Below are positions 1-9,312 of a DNA stretch of 64,000 nucleotides, one piece after another. Location: the NCBI GenBank assembly GCA_019217005.1, contig JAHBNG010000054.1, positions 26,838 through 90,837 of the forward strand. Direction: 5' to 3'. Position numbers and translations under genes: made by a program. The notes under the pieces are model-generated. The model saw only the letters and a program-made list of their open reading frames with translations, ran no database searches and was not told the DNA's origin. Numbering within the stretch: position 1 is the first letter of the stretch; each line of letters opens with the position of its first letter. Source of the stretch: Chloroflexi bacterium TSY (GTDB taxonomy: Bacteria; Chloroflexota; Anaerolineae; Caldilineales; Caldilineaceae).

Positions 1-2
1 GA

Positions 3-1703
3 TTGGTCAAATCTGTCATCGCCATGTCAATTTCATCTTCGCTGAGCGTTGCCGCGCCTTGGCTGATCGGACGGGCAATCGACGATGGAATCCGGGCTGG
101 CTCCATGGGACAGCTTCGTCTTTGGACAGGGCTTTTCGTTTTGGCAGCGCTTGGAGAGTGGTACACAAATCGTATGCGCATTGTCGAGATGGCCTATGCT
201 GGAACCCGTGTCGTGGCCGATATGCGCAGTCAACTCTTCCGCCACCTACATAAGCTATCCCTCAACTTCCACAACAACTATCACGTGGGTCGTCTCATGG
301 CGCGCCTCATTGGGGATGTAGGCATTCTACAGGATTTTGTGACGTGGTCCATTACAGGCATGGCACGGTCAGTTTTTGTCTTCTTTGGGATTATCGTTGC
401 TATGTTCGCCATGAATTGGCAACTGGCGCTCGTCACCCTCTCGATTTTGCCCGTGATGATTGTTGTGACGAACTATTGGCGCAAACATGTGCGTCTTGTC
501 TACCGCGCAGCCCGCAGTCGTTTATCATTGATCAACGGATACTTGAATGAATCGATTACCGGTATCCGCGTGACCAAAAGCTTTACACGCGAAGAACGGA
601 ATTATCGTTACTTTGATGATCTGAATAGCTCTTACCTGGATGCCAATGTCAATGCAGCTCGACTAACTGCTCTCTTTTTTCCTGGCGTTGATTTCATGGG
701 TTCGCTCTCACTGGCCTTGGTGGTTGGCTTTGGTGGTTGGCTCGTGTTGGGCGATGCCGTGACGGCTGGTACATTGGTGGCCTTTGTTCTTTATGTGGAC
801 CGGTTCTTCGAACCTATTCGAGAAATGGCCCAGCGCTACAACACTTTTCAAGCAACCATGGCGGGATGTGAGCGGATCTTCAATTTACTTGACACCGAGC
901 CAGACCTTCAAGACGCTCCTGATGCCCGAGAGTTGCCGCCGATTCAGGGGCGAGTTGATTTCGAAGATGTACGCTTCTACTATAAAGATGATGAACCGGT
1001 TTTGAGAGGAATAAATCTGCGCGCTGATCCTGGCGAACGGATCGCGCTCGTTGGCGAAACTGGGGCAGGCAAGAGTACGGTTATTCGTCTTGTCTCTCGC
1101 TTTTTTGATGTGACCGGTGGTTCGCTCAAGATCGATGGGCATGACATCCGCGAAGTTTCGCAAGCAAGTCTGCGTTCGCAGCTTGGTATCGTGTTGCAAG
1201 ATACCTTCCTATTTGGTGGCACAATTGGTGACAACATTCGCTATGGTCGTCTGGATGCATCGGACGAGGAAGTTAGCGCAGCAGCCAAAGCAGTCGGTGC
1301 CCATGAGTTTATCAACGCCCTACCCGACGGCTACGAAACGACTGTTGGAGAAAATGGCGTCAACCTGAGCGTTGGTCAGCGCCAATTGCTTTCATTCGCC
1401 CGCGCGCTGCTTGCCGACCCGCGCATTCTCATTCTGGATGAAGCCACGAGCAGTGTCGATACGACAACTGAAAAACAGATCCAGAAGGCGCTCGACACGC
1501 TGATGACCAACCGCACGAGCTTTGTCATTGCGCATCGTCTCAATACGATTGTAAACTCCGATAAAATTGTGGTTTTGGACCAAGGGGAAATTATCGAGAT
1601 GGGCACTCATGCCGATTTGATTGAACGCCAGGGACGTTATTACAATCTCTATACCATGCAATGGGCCGCACAGCAGGGGCAGCCAAGTTTTAGCGAGAAT
1701 TAG
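3..1703 (+). CDS. ABC exporter, fused permease/ATPase (5' end outside window)
   Basis: Half-size ABC exporter: an N-terminal six-helix membrane domain (about residues 1-290 of the visible part) followed by a cytoplasmic ATPase. Visible ATPase motifs are Walker A GETGAGKST (351-359), a Q-loop LQDTF near 398, signature LSVGQ (455-459), Walker B ILILDEATS with D479/E480, and the switch histidine H511. Such proteins work as homo- or heterodimers that export lipids, drugs or peptides; the substrate cannot be read from sequence. The first codon here is only a TTG near the window edge, and exporters of this class are usually 580-620 residues, so the true start lies upstream. A partner half-transporter may be just outside the window. 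Confidence 0.93.
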   Translation: MVKSVIAMSISSSLSVAAPWLIGRAIDDGIRAGSMGQLRLWTGLFVLAALGEWYTNRMRIVEMAYAGTRVVADMRSQLFRHLHKLSLNFHNNYHVGRLMARLIGDVGILQDFVTWSITGMARSVFVFFGIIVAMFAMNWQLALVTLSILPVMIVVTNYWRKHVRLVYRAARSRLSLINGYLNESITGIRVTKSFTREERNYRYFDDLNSSYLDANVNAARLTALFFPGVDFMGSLSLALVVGFGGWLVLGDAVTAGTLVAFVLYVDRFFEPIREMAQRYNTFQATMAGCERIFNLLDTEPDLQDAPDARELPPIQGRVDFEDVRFYYKDDEPVLRGINLRADPGERIALVGETGAGKSTVIRLVSRFFDVTGGSLKIDGHDIREVSQASLRSQLGIVLQDTFLFGGTIGDNIRYGRLDASDEEVSAAAKAVGAHEFINALPDGYETTVGENGVNLSVGQRQLLSFARALLADPRILILDEATSSVDTTTEKQIQKALDTLMTNRTSFVIAHRLNTIVNSDKIVVLDQGEIIEMGTHADLIERQGRYYNLYTMQWAAQQGQPSFSEN

Positions 1704-1758
1704 GAGGAGGCTGAGGGAGAGGCCAAGGCTGAGGAAGAAGGAGATGATCTAGTATGGG

Positions 1759-1837
1759 AGTGTGTCCCAAAGTGTGTAAACGTAGTCGATTCTCTGACTA
1801 AGTGAGGTTTATTTACGCACTTTGTGGTACACACTCT
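1759..1837. repeat. 79-bp palindromic repeat, family A
   Basis: The arms GAGTGTGTCCCAAAGTGTG and the reverse complement of CACTTTGTGGTACACACTC pair across a spacer of about 30 bp. The same design and length recur at 21192-21270 and 26903-26981, and 76-77 bp versions at 9232, 54889 and 55003. It lies between the exporter stop and the response regulator. It resembles a MITE or REP-like element; no coding capacity. Confidence 0.8.
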
Positions 1838-1900
1838 TTAGTATAGAATCTTCTCGCAGACGATTACGCAATCACCTTTGCGAAGAATTGTTCTTCCCTG

Positions 1901-1952
1901 ACGCTGAATAAACTAATCGTTTGTTCTACAATTTGACGAAACGATGACCAAG
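1901..1952 (+). repeat. 52-bp dispersed repeat (copy 1)
   Basis: About 52 bp with roughly 85 percent identity to 36619-36670; the shared core includes GTTTGTTCTACAATT and GACGAAACGATGACCAAG. Both copies lie shortly upstream of a gene start on the same strand (18 bp and about 50 bp). They could be a regulatory site or a leftover repeat; nothing in the sequence decides. Confidence 0.5.
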
Positions 1953-1969
1953 GCCGAAACTTAGACTTC

Positions 1970-2701
1970 ATGACAATCATCCGCCTTTTGATTATCGCTG
2001 ACGACCATTTGACCCGAGCGGGTTTGGCATCATTGCTAAACAATCAGGAGCTGCTCTCAGTGGTTGGCCAAGTCGATAGTCCGATCGATGCGAACGATCT
2101 TATTCACCTTTACCGTGCCGATGTTGTTCTGTGGGATCTGGGCTGGGAAATCGACGCTACGCTTGAACATCTTGCTCGTTTGCTACAAAGCTCGTCTGGC
2201 GACGACCTATTGGATGATAAACGATTCGATAACCAATCATCAGACGAAAGTGAGCACCTGAATAACGATGCTCGCATCGTTGAAATTCCGCCCATTTTGG
2301 TTCTCGTTTCTGCTCCAGAAAAGGCACCCGTCATCTGGCAAATGGGGGTACAGGGTTTGCTCCTCCGCACAACTGATGGTAATGCAATGACAACGGCTCT
2401 GAGCGCAATTACACAAGGTCTTCTCGTATTGGATCCCGCACTATCAGCCTTTCTTCGGACACCTCAAATAACGCCCGAGGGCTCAGATTCTTCGGGCTTG
2501 GTCGACCCGCTTACTCCACGTGAGTTAGAGGTTTTACAGTTAGTTGCGGAGGGTCTACCGAATAAAACCATTGCTCGCCACCTCAACATCAGCGAACACA
2601 CGGTTAAATTTCATCTCAACGCCATCCTCGGCAAATTTAATGCCAGCAGTCGTACAGAAGCGGTTGTGCGCGCAACCCGTGCTGGCTTGATACTCATTTA
2701 A
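1970..2701 (+). CDS. NarL/LuxR-type response regulator with atypical receiver
   Basis: Two-domain transcription factor. The N-terminal receiver keeps the acidic pair D11/D12 and the phosphoacceptor D56 (in VVLWDLGW), but has about 40 extra polar residues after it. The usual conserved lysine is replaced by arginine (GLLLRTTD). The C-terminal LuxR helix-turn-helix is intact, starting LTPRELEVLQLVAEG with the recognition segment NKTIARHLNISEHTVKFHL. No histidine kinase is adjacent, so it is an orphan here. The arginine and the insertion suggest that phosphorylation control may be altered or lost. The stop codon TAA is the first part of the palindromic repeat that follows, so the original C-terminus may have been slightly changed by that insertion. 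Confidence 0.88.
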   Translation: MTIIRLLIIADDHLTRAGLASLLNNQELLSVVGQVDSPIDANDLIHLYRADVVLWDLGWEIDATLEHLARLLQSSSGDDLLDDKRFDNQSSDESEHLNNDARIVEIPPILVLVSAPEKAPVIWQMGVQGLLLRTTDGNAMTTALSAITQGLLVLDPALSAFLRTPQITPEGSDSSGLVDPLTPRELEVLQLVAEGLPNKTIARHLNISEHTVKFHLNAILGKFNASSRTEAVVRATRAGLILI

Positions 2702-2785
2702 GTGCTTATCCGAAAAGTTCTGTGACGATACATTCCCATTCGAGAGACTGGTTGGACTCACAACCACTTTTCGGATAGGTTCTAA
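2698..2785. repeat. 88-bp palindromic repeat, family B (copy 1)
   Basis: Ends are TTA...TAA with arms TATCCGAAAAGT and ACTTTTCGGATA. A second copy of about 85 percent identity is at 10021-10108. This copy supplies the stop codon of the preceding gene and its last bases (CTAA) are the target of the IS701-type element. Confidence 0.8.
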
Positions 2786-4394
2786 TGCTACTGTGCAGCA
2801 ATATATTGTGAAACACAAAGGAAATTCGTTATATTTCTGGGCATATTGCTAACAAAACGCAAACAGAATGCAAAGGAAAAATGAGATAGACTGAAGAGCC
2901 AATAAAATGAAGCAGTCTTCGATGAAAGGAAATCAAGATGAAACTTGCTCAAGCAGTCAATCAATATGACTACAGCCAACTGGAAAGCCCGCCGCTGCTG
3001 GAACTGACAGAAGAGCAACTGGCGGCACTGGCCGACCAACTCCAGGAGTATCATGCCATATATAGTCCATACTTCAGCCATGTGGCTCAGAGAGAGCATG
3101 CGTACCACTACATGCGAGGCTTGTTAGACCCCGAAATCAAACGCAAATCGGCCGAGAACATCGCGCTGGCGACAGTAGGAGAATCGGGTGTACGCCCCCT
3201 GCAAAGCTTTGTGGGTCAGAGCCGCTGGAGCGGTGAAGCGATGCTGGCGGAACATACTCGACAGACAGGTGAGTTGTTGGGAGACGCAAATGGCGTCTTA
3301 CTCCTGGATGGGAGCGACATTCCCAAGCAAGGAGAAGAGTCAGTGGGCGTCAAGCGGCAGCGGTGTGGCGAACTGGGCAAGATCGCCAACTGTCAAGCCG
3401 GAGTCTTCCTGGGATATAATAGCTCTCATGGCTATACCTTACTGAACTGTCGGTTGTATATCCCCCAAGAATGGTTTAGTGATGAGTATGCAGAGAAGCG
3501 GTACAAAACCGGTCTTCCCACTGACCTGACCTTCCAAACAAAAAATGAATTGGCTTGGTCCATGATTGAGCAGACGCACGCCCTGGGTGCGTTGCCCATC
3601 CGCTGGATCACTATGGATGAAGCCTTTGGCAAAGATACTCATCTGCTTGACTGCATTGATGGCCAAACCGCTTACAGCTACTTTGCTGAAGTGCCCAAAG
3701 AGACTCGTGTCTGGACCTCCAGCCCCCAGACCTATCTGCCCGCATCATCTGGACGCGGGCGCAAAGCTTCCAAGCTCCGCGTCCGGCCTGGTGAACCTAC
3801 GCCTCTCACCGTTGCTCAACTCGCTGACACCTTCCAGGAGCATGAGTGGCAACAGCATGTTCTCAAAGAGGGCTCCAAGGGCTTCATCGTTGCTTCCATT
3901 GCTTGTCGCCGCATTGTCTCTGTCCGCAATGGGCTCCCCGGTTCTGCTCTCTGGCTCATCGTCCGCCGCAATCCCGATTGCTCTCTGCAATACTTTCTCT
4001 CCAATGCACCCCTTGAGACTTCCTTGGATGACTTCGCCACTGTTTCTGCTTTGCGTTGGCCCATTGAAACCATTTTTGAACAAGCCAAGTTTCTCGGACT
4101 CAACGAATATGAAACTCGCAGTTGGCTCGGTTGGCATCATCATATGACCTTAGTCATTTTGGCCTTTGGTTTCTTGGCTCGTTCTCAGTTTTTCCTCAAA
4201 TATGATGCCCCCGCTCTCACTTTGCCACAGGTTGTTGAACTTCTCCATGCCGTTCTGCCTAAACCTGTCTTGACACTCGCTGAGACTATCGAGCGCCTTC
4301 GCTACAAGCAACGTCGTCTTGCTTCCGCTAAACGCTCGCATTATCTTGTGCAAAAATCGAACATTATCGAGCCTTTACTTGATGCACAGTAGTA
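2786..4394 (+). mobile_element. Complete IS701-family insertion sequence
   Basis: The element is 1609 bp. The left end TGCTACTGTGCAGCAA and the inverted right end TACTACTGTGCATCAA match at 14 of 16 bases. It is flanked by a 4-bp direct repeat CTAA (2782-2785 and 4395-4398), which fits the YTAR target known for the IS701 family. One intact transposase gene fills it. It is inserted in the last bases of a family B palindromic repeat, so it is younger than that repeat. Confidence 0.88.
2938..4392 (+). CDS. IS701-family DDE transposase
   Basis: Transposase of the surrounding element; cuts and rejoins the element ends through a DDE/RNase H-fold active site. Candidate catalytic residues are D124 (LLLDGSDIPKQGE), D227 (WITMDEAFG) and E377 in WPIETIFEQAK. 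At 484 residues it is in the usual range for the family and has no internal stop, so it looks functional. The ATG is preceded by AGGAAA about 6 bases upstream. The stop codon overlaps the right terminal inverted repeat, a compact arrangement typical of IS elements. Confidence 0.93.
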   Translation: MKLAQAVNQYDYSQLESPPLLELTEEQLAALADQLQEYHAIYSPYFSHVAQREHAYHYMRGLLDPEIKRKSAENIALATVGESGVRPLQSFVGQSRWSGEAMLAEHTRQTGELLGDANGVLLLDGSDIPKQGEESVGVKRQRCGELGKIANCQAGVFLGYNSSHGYTLLNCRLYIPQEWFSDEYAEKRYKTGLPTDLTFQTKNELAWSMIEQTHALGALPIRWITMDEAFGKDTHLLDCIDGQTAYSYFAEVPKETRVWTSSPQTYLPASSGRGRKASKLRVRPGEPTPLTVAQLADTFQEHEWQQHVLKEGSKGFIVASIACRRIVSVRNGLPGSALWLIVRRNPDCSLQYFLSNAPLETSLDDFATVSALRWPIETIFEQAKFLGLNEYETRSWLGWHHHMTLVILAFGFLARSQFFLKYDAPALTLPQVVELLHAVLPKPVLTLAETIERLRYKQRRLASAKRSHYLVQKSNIIEPLLDAQ

Positions 4395-4538
4395 CTAAGG
4401 CATTCCATAAAATAACCTAACCCTTTTTCCAGGTATGTACTCAACGAATGGGCGATGTGGAGGAATGATGCCTATGATACTCTATTTGCACGTACCTAAA
4501 TTCAAAATCGTCAGTTATACCGCCGTTAGGAGTAATTT

Positions 4539-5447
4539 ATGACAACAAATATTCTCCAGCAGTTATCTACCGATTTGGCTGGTCTTGTGGAATCGGCTGG
4601 TCCCTCCATTGTTCGAGTCGAAGGACGGCGACGCATGTCTGCGAGCGGTGTCGTCTGGACACATGATGGCGAGAAGGGTAGCATTATTGTCACGGCAAAT
4701 CATGTTGTGGAACGGGATGAAAATATTCGAATCGGTTCGGGTGATGGGAATGCAATCGAAGCGTCGTTAATTGGGCGTGATCCAACGACAGATCTGGCGC
4801 TCCTGCGAGCCAAAGCTGCGGACCTCGCAGCCGCCTCTTGGCTTGAATCCGACGCGTTGGGCGTTGGGCATTTGGTGTTGGCAATGGGTCGCCCGGGTCG
4901 CACTGTGCAGGCAACATTGGGGGTTGTGAGTGCATTGGGTGGAAAGTGGCGTACCTCAGCTGGAGGTGAAATCGATCACTATTTACAAACAGATGTCACC
5001 ATGTATCCCGGATTCTCCGGTGGACCACTGGTTGTGGCCGATGGAAAGGTGGCAGGCATCAATTCATCCGCGCTTTTGCGCGGGATTAGCATGACGATTC
5101 CGGCAACGAGCGTTCAGCGCATCGTTGAAGCTTTGCTGGAGCATGGTCACATGCCACGTGGTTATCTAGGGGTCGGTATTCAACCTGTTCGGCTACCAGA
5201 CGAACTGCAACAGTCATTAGAGCAAGAGACTGGATTGATGGTCATGTCTGTTGAAGCAGATGCCTCAGCCGCCAAAGCAGGTATGCTCCAGGGTGATATT
5301 CTCGTTCAATTAGATAGCCAACCTGTACGACACATCGATGATCTGCAGACGTTGTTATCGGGAGACCGGGTTGGAAAGGAGACAACGGTTGCGATTGTCC
5401 GGGGTGGGCGGACTCAAGAGCTAGCGATAACGATTGGACAAAAGTGA
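4539..5447 (+). CDS. HtrA-like serine protease with PDZ domain
   Basis: S1C-type protease followed by one PDZ domain. The catalytic triad is H55 (TANHVV), D85 (TTDLALLRA) and S160 (PGFSGGPLV); the PDZ starts near GYLGVGIQPV (about 203) and runs to the end. There is no signal peptide or membrane anchor, unlike most HtrA/DegP proteins, so it probably acts in the cytoplasm or loosely at the membrane. The start is supported by TTAGGAG about 7 bases upstream of the ATG. A second, PDZ-less relative follows on the same strand, suggesting local duplication. Substrates are unknown. Confidence 0.9.
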   Translation: MTTNILQQLSTDLAGLVESAGPSIVRVEGRRRMSASGVVWTHDGEKGSIIVTANHVVERDENIRIGSGDGNAIEASLIGRDPTTDLALLRAKAADLAAASWLESDALGVGHLVLAMGRPGRTVQATLGVVSALGGKWRTSAGGEIDHYLQTDVTMYPGFSGGPLVVADGKVAGINSSALLRGISMTIPATSVQRIVEALLEHGHMPRGYLGVGIQPVRLPDELQQSLEQETGLMVMSVEADASAAKAGMLQGDILVQLDSQPVRHIDDLQTLLSGDRVGKETTVAIVRGGRTQELAITIGQK

Positions 5448-5555
5448 ACATCGTGCAAAAGTGGATAGTTGTTGGTGGGTAGTGGATAGGAAGAATCGTA
5501 CCATGCGCTTTGCCTATAACTAACGAGGCTCCGCCTCAGACCAACAAGTGGTTAA

Positions 5556-5615
5556 TAGTGGATGGTTGATAGTGGATAGTGACTTGTGTAACTATCCACT
5601 ATCAACCATCCACTA
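5556..5615. repeat. Perfect 25-bp inverted repeat hairpin
   Basis: Arms of 25 bp (5556-5580 and 5591-5615) match perfectly around a 10-base loop. The motif GTGGATAGT recurs just upstream (5461-5490), and a similar ATCCACTATC motif lies at 25391-25420. There is no T-run after the stem, so it is more like a repeat element than a classic terminator, although it could stop or stabilise the upstream transcript. Confidence 0.7.
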
Positions 5616-5721
5616 TCTACAAATAGAGATCTCAAAACTTGACTCAAACACATCAACTTTCGGATCTCTAGCTTTCTAGTTGGGGGAAGTTAAGGAATGA
5701 GTGAAAAAGGGGTGAAGTTTC

Positions 5722-6345
5722 TTGTCTGATACGTTACATCAAGTTAATCAATCAATGCAGGATGTCGGTGGAGAGGTGTTGCGTAGTCTGGTCCAGATCC
5801 GCAGTGGACACCGCAACATTGGAGCCGGAACGATCTGGCATTCAGACGGCCTCGTTGTGACCAATGCCCATGTCGTTCATTCACGGGTCGTTGGGCGTAA
5901 TACCATTTCTGTGATTCTAGCAGATGGGGAAAAACTCGATGGACGCATTGTCGCGAGCGATAATGGACTTGATCTGGCTGTCCTACGCATTGATAAACAG
6001 GGATTACCAACAATCCAGATAGGCGATTCCCGTCAGCTCCAAGTTGGCGAAGTTGTACTAGCTTTTGGTCATCCGTGGGGCGTTTTGGGGGCATCTACTT
6101 CGGGGATCATCATTGATGCCAGTAATCGATTGCCAGACTTGGTAACGTCTGGTAAAGAATGGATTGCGGCCAGTCTCCATCTTCGTCCGGGACATTCGGG
6201 AGGTCCCATGGTCAATGTGCAAGGTCAGTTGATTGGAATCAATACATTGATGAATGGACCAGATGTTGGTGTTGCCATACCGGTGCACGTGGCAAAAGAG
6301 TTTCTCAAAAAGGCTTTTGATCAGAAGATGGCGCTACGGGTGTGA
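5722..6345 (+). CDS. Trypsin-fold serine protease, HtrA-like, no PDZ
   Basis: Protease domain related to the preceding HtrA-like gene, with triad H50 (VTNAHVVHS), D84 (GLDLAVLR) and S159 (RPGHSGGPMV). It ends right after the protease fold (207 residues), so the PDZ domain is absent rather than frameshifted away. No signal peptide is visible. The start is TTG, chosen because AAAGGGGTGAAG lies just upstream and no in-frame ATG fits before the conserved region. The two proteases are separated by 274 bp with a strong hairpin, so they may be transcribed separately. Confidence 0.87.
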   Translation: MSDTLHQVNQSMQDVGGEVLRSLVQIRSGHRNIGAGTIWHSDGLVVTNAHVVHSRVVGRNTISVILADGEKLDGRIVASDNGLDLAVLRIDKQGLPTIQIGDSRQLQVGEVVLAFGHPWGVLGASTSGIIIDASNRLPDLVTSGKEWIAASLHLRPGHSGGPMVNVQGQLIGINTLMNGPDVGVAIPVHVAKEFLKKAFDQKMALRV

Positions 6346-6347
6346 AA

Positions 6348-7286
6348 TTAGCTAACTTCGCTTGCGAGCAGCATTGGTCCTGTTGGCTGTTGGCTACCAC
6401 CAGCAGGTTCAATTGTAATGCCTACCCCTGCAAATTGAGGGACGCTCGCTGGTAGAGTAATTTCGGTCCAAGAGGGCTCTTGAGCGCTTTGTACAGATAC
6501 AAGGCTCGCTGGAATCTGATTGCCGTCTGGAAGGGAAAGCCAGAATTGATAGGTCTGGTCTGTTGATAACGGCTGCAATCCGCGAACGATCAAGGTGCCC
6601 TGTGCATCATTTAGGTAGAAAATTCCTTGAAGCTCGGACGTCCCTTCCGTCCCCGATAGAATCTCCGCTCGCTCAGCTCTAACCAATCGATCGATGCGTT
6701 CTCGACTGACCGCCAACTCTTCATGTTTGCGGGCCAATTCATCTGCAAGTTCCAAATTGGCATGAGCATATTCCGCTCTATTTGCCTGGAGGATCAAGTT
6801 TTGCAAAGAAACTTCTTCATTCAGACTTTCTAGTTCTTCATTACGCGCTTTCACCACATCAATTTGCTCATATATGACCGCGTTGACAGCAAGTGCCGTA
6901 CGTAGCTGACTGAAATGCTGTAGCTCGATTATGCCAACGACAATGAGAGCAATCAACGAAATCACAGCTAGCATATTCACCAAAGATCGAGCTGTCAACA
7001 GGCGGCGAACCCTGCTCGATTGATGATCGTACTGTTCAACCTGAGGGCTCCAAACAGGCTGAGCTCCATTGAGAGACATTGTAGGCTGAGGATTCTCTGC
7101 AAAAGTAGGTTGTGGTTCTGGGGCTGGGGAGAATGAAGAACTAACGGCGGAATGATCTAATGTCTCTTCGGTCCATAGATCGACAGATTCGTTGACAACT
7201 GTGGCCTCTAGGGTTGGATCTTCTACTTCTTTTGATTCATACCTTATTTTTGCGCAACGGGAAGGGAATTCTATTCGTTGACGCAA
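6348..7286 (-). pseudogene. C-terminal part of RskA-type anti-sigma factor, split by IS
   Basis: Carries a single membrane helix (around LVNMLAVISLIALIVVGIIE), a coiled-coil-like stalk, and the extracellular RskA domain (QGIFYLNDAQGTLIVRGLQP...YQFWL). The first residues of the readable frame (MRQRIEFPSRCAKI) come from the inverted end of the inserted IS. Host sequence starts at ESKEVEDP. Removing the IS and one TCATA duplication joins this fragment in frame to the cytoplasmic fragment at 8867-9117, giving ...DSPGYESKEVEDP.... As it stands, the membrane part is separated from the sigma-binding part, so control of the sigma factor is expected to be lost. Confidence 0.85.
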
Positions 7287-7383
7287 TAAGAGCCTGATTC
7301 TATTCGATCAAATTCGTCAAAATGCCGAAAAAAGGATAGCCTCAAAGAAATTCATTAGAGATACCCGATCCAAGGAGGCATTC

Positions 7384-8808
7384 ATGGCAATAGAATTCGG
7401 ACTAACGAACGAGATCAGCAATACTCAGTATGCACCATTAGCTGCGTTGCTGGCATACTACCATCAAGAGAAAGTGCTAACTGCGTTGAAGAAGATCGAA
7501 ATACCGGTCAAAACGTATGAATATACACCAGCAAGTAAGTTGGAACAGGTGCTGGTTAGCATATTATGTGGTTGCGCAACGCTGACTGAGTTCAATACAA
7601 AGGTCAGACCAGAAAGACTCCTTGCGAAATTTATGGGATGGAGCAGCTTAGTGAGCAATCAAATATGTCTCGTACATTAGACGCCCTAACTCTAATGAAT
7701 ATCGGTAGAGTGCGGTCAGCGAAATCTGCAAGCCTCTAAGCCAAATACACAACCACGATTGGCGAGGGTTCTTGTGGTTAGACTTTGACCTATCCGGATT
7801 ACCATGCGGCAAAAAGGGGGTGGTTCATTTTAGCTGGATAGATAGGTTTACACTTTTAGAAACAGAAAGAACGTTTATATTCTCTGATTTCGCCGGTTCT
7901 CAGAGAGAAAACGGTCTCATATAGATTTTTGTCTATATATCAAAAGTGTAAACCTAATTTTGAACCACCCCGCAAAAAGGCACAGAAAAGTCAAAAAGGC
8001 TATTTTAGCGGCAAAAAAACGCAACGGGACGCCAATTGGTCCGTGTAAGTTCGGTTAAATACCATGAAACGGTTTGGTCAGACCTCTATCCAGGGAGTCA
8101 GCATACAGCTCCATCGTTTCAGCCAGCCGTGCTTGCCACGGAAAGTTCATTAGAGTTAGACGAGAAAAAACGCGAGCGAGTCGTCTGGCGCACCGATGGC
8201 GGTGCAGGTAGTGAAGAAAATATTCGGTGGCTGCTCAACCGCAACTATCAATTTATGATGAAGGGCAACTCCAACCGTCGTGCCCATCTGTGGGCGCAAC
8301 AGGTGACTCGATGGGATCCTTGCGGTGACGTCTTTCTGGCTGAAATTCCATCACCTATCAAGTTTAATCGCCCTGTACGCATTTTTCTCAAAAAAAGAGT
8401 GAAAACGAGCAAATTTGTGTCAGTTACTACATTTCGACCATCAAATTGCCATCCAAGCGTCACTTCATTTCATATTATGACAATCGAGGTGCGGCTGAAA
8501 TCGAACAATTCCGTAATGATAAAATGGGGTTACACTTAGCTTCGTCGCAAGACCCTATTTCTAGCTCAAAATCTCTTATCCTTTTGGCTGATTTGGCGCA
8601 TAATTTGATAGGCCATTTCCATCAGCAAGCTCTCGTGGATACTAGATTTGAACCTTTCCGGCAGAAACGAATTGTTCGAGATCTATTACAAATACCTGGT
8701 TTTCTCTCTTTTCAGAACGGCTCACTTTCACGGATTGACCTGCTAAGTTCACATCCTTATTCTCGTGACCTTCTGATTTGCTTGAAATCCTATCTAGAGG
8801 CCGATTAG
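7384..8808 (+). pseudogene. Broken DDE transposase of the above IS
   Basis: The N-terminal 90 or so residues (MAIEFGLTNEISNTQYAPLA...) read well from an ATG preceded by GGAGG. The frame is then lost near 7655, where the reading continues in another frame as MSRTLDALTLMNIG. The 155-bp element and its duplication interrupt the middle. The catalytic region resumes as RVVWRTDGGAGSEENIRW near 8190, and the last part, YYDNRGAAEIEQFRNDK near 8470, again needs a frame change. This last segment holds the expected catalytic glutamate. At least two frameshifts plus an insertion make it a clear pseudogene. Confidence 0.8.
7817..7971. mobile_element. 155-bp miniature element (MITE), copy 1
   Basis: Starts GGGGTGGTTC and ends GAACCACCCC. 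Sub-terminal blocks AGGTTTACACTTTT and AAAAGTGTAAACCT extend the inverted ends. It is flanked by the 8-bp duplication GCAAAAAG. I found no difference between this copy and those at 27183, 56674 and 59611. No open frame long enough for a transposase, so it must move in trans. Confidence 0.93.
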
Positions 8809-8817
8809 AAACCCCCT

Positions 8818-9117
8818 CTAGTTGCATGAACGAATAGAATCACGCTCTCGTTGCGCAAAAATAAGGTCATAACCGGGTGAATCGTCGGCATCGCTATGCA
8901 CGAGTGACATCAAATGCTCTTTTAATTGCGACTGCATGGGATGATGTTGTGCCGATTGTGCAAGCAGCGTCACCGCCTCTTCTGAACGTTCGAGTTGTTC
9001 AATAAAATTACGCTGAATATCGATATACTGCTCAACCTCGCTCATCTCATCTACGTCGAGCGCTCCCAACACATAGGCCGGGAGAAGATCAACAACCTGT
9101 TCGTGTGATATAGTCAT
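8818..9117 (-). pseudogene. N-terminal part of RskA-type anti-sigma factor, split by IS
   Basis: Encodes the cytoplasmic anti-sigma domain (MTISHEQVVDLLPAYVLGALDVDEMSEVEQYI), the part expected to bind the ECF sigma factor encoded just upstream on the same strand. Host sequence ends at ...DSPGY; the following residues DLIFAQRERDSIRSCN and the stop come from the inserted IS. If translated, this would be a soluble anti-sigma domain without its membrane anchor. It might still hold the sigma factor, but could not be released by membrane proteolysis. The start ATG has AAGGAA upstream, though spaced about 12 bases away. Confidence 0.85.
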
Positions 9118-9231
9118 CGTGATTATTCATTCCTTAAACAGGGTATATGCCCCAAAGTATCAGCGGATCGCAATCGTGTCATTCCGTTCACATAGGGGGT
9201 GTATCGCACCAACGAAGTGAAGAATCTAGCG

Positions 9232-9308
9232 ATTGTGGTCTATTGAGTATATCAATGGAAGGGTTTCGCTGACCAAGCAGTCTCCATTTACACACTTTGG
9301 GACACACT
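9232..9308. repeat. Family A palindromic repeat, left arm decayed
   Basis: The right half (TCTCCATTTACACACTTTGGGACACAC) is close to the 54889-54964 copy; the left arm has diverged. It occupies much of the 195-bp gap between sigma and anti-sigma genes. Confidence 0.6.
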
Positions 9309-9312
9309 ATCC

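Larger units (their letters stand above)
7242..8866 (+). mobile_element. Decayed insertion sequence inside the anti-sigma gene
   Basis: Terminal inverted repeats start CCTTATTTTTGCGCAACG and show similarity over about 45 bp. The flanking direct repeat is TCATA (7237-7241 and 8867-8871). The original length was about 1.46 kb; a 155-bp miniature element was later inserted at 7817. The transposase frame is broken in several places, so this copy is probably immobile. A 5-bp target duplication and a DDE transposase point to an IS4/IS1380-like group, but the family is not certain. Confidence 0.82.

Noticed and set aside
5448..5721. Hairpin between the two HtrA-like genes as a standard terminator
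   Set aside because: No T-run follows the stem, and related sequence occurs elsewhere as a repeat.
7384..7680. 98-residue hypothetical gene
   Set aside because: It is the N-terminal piece of a broken transposase within an IS, not an independent gene.
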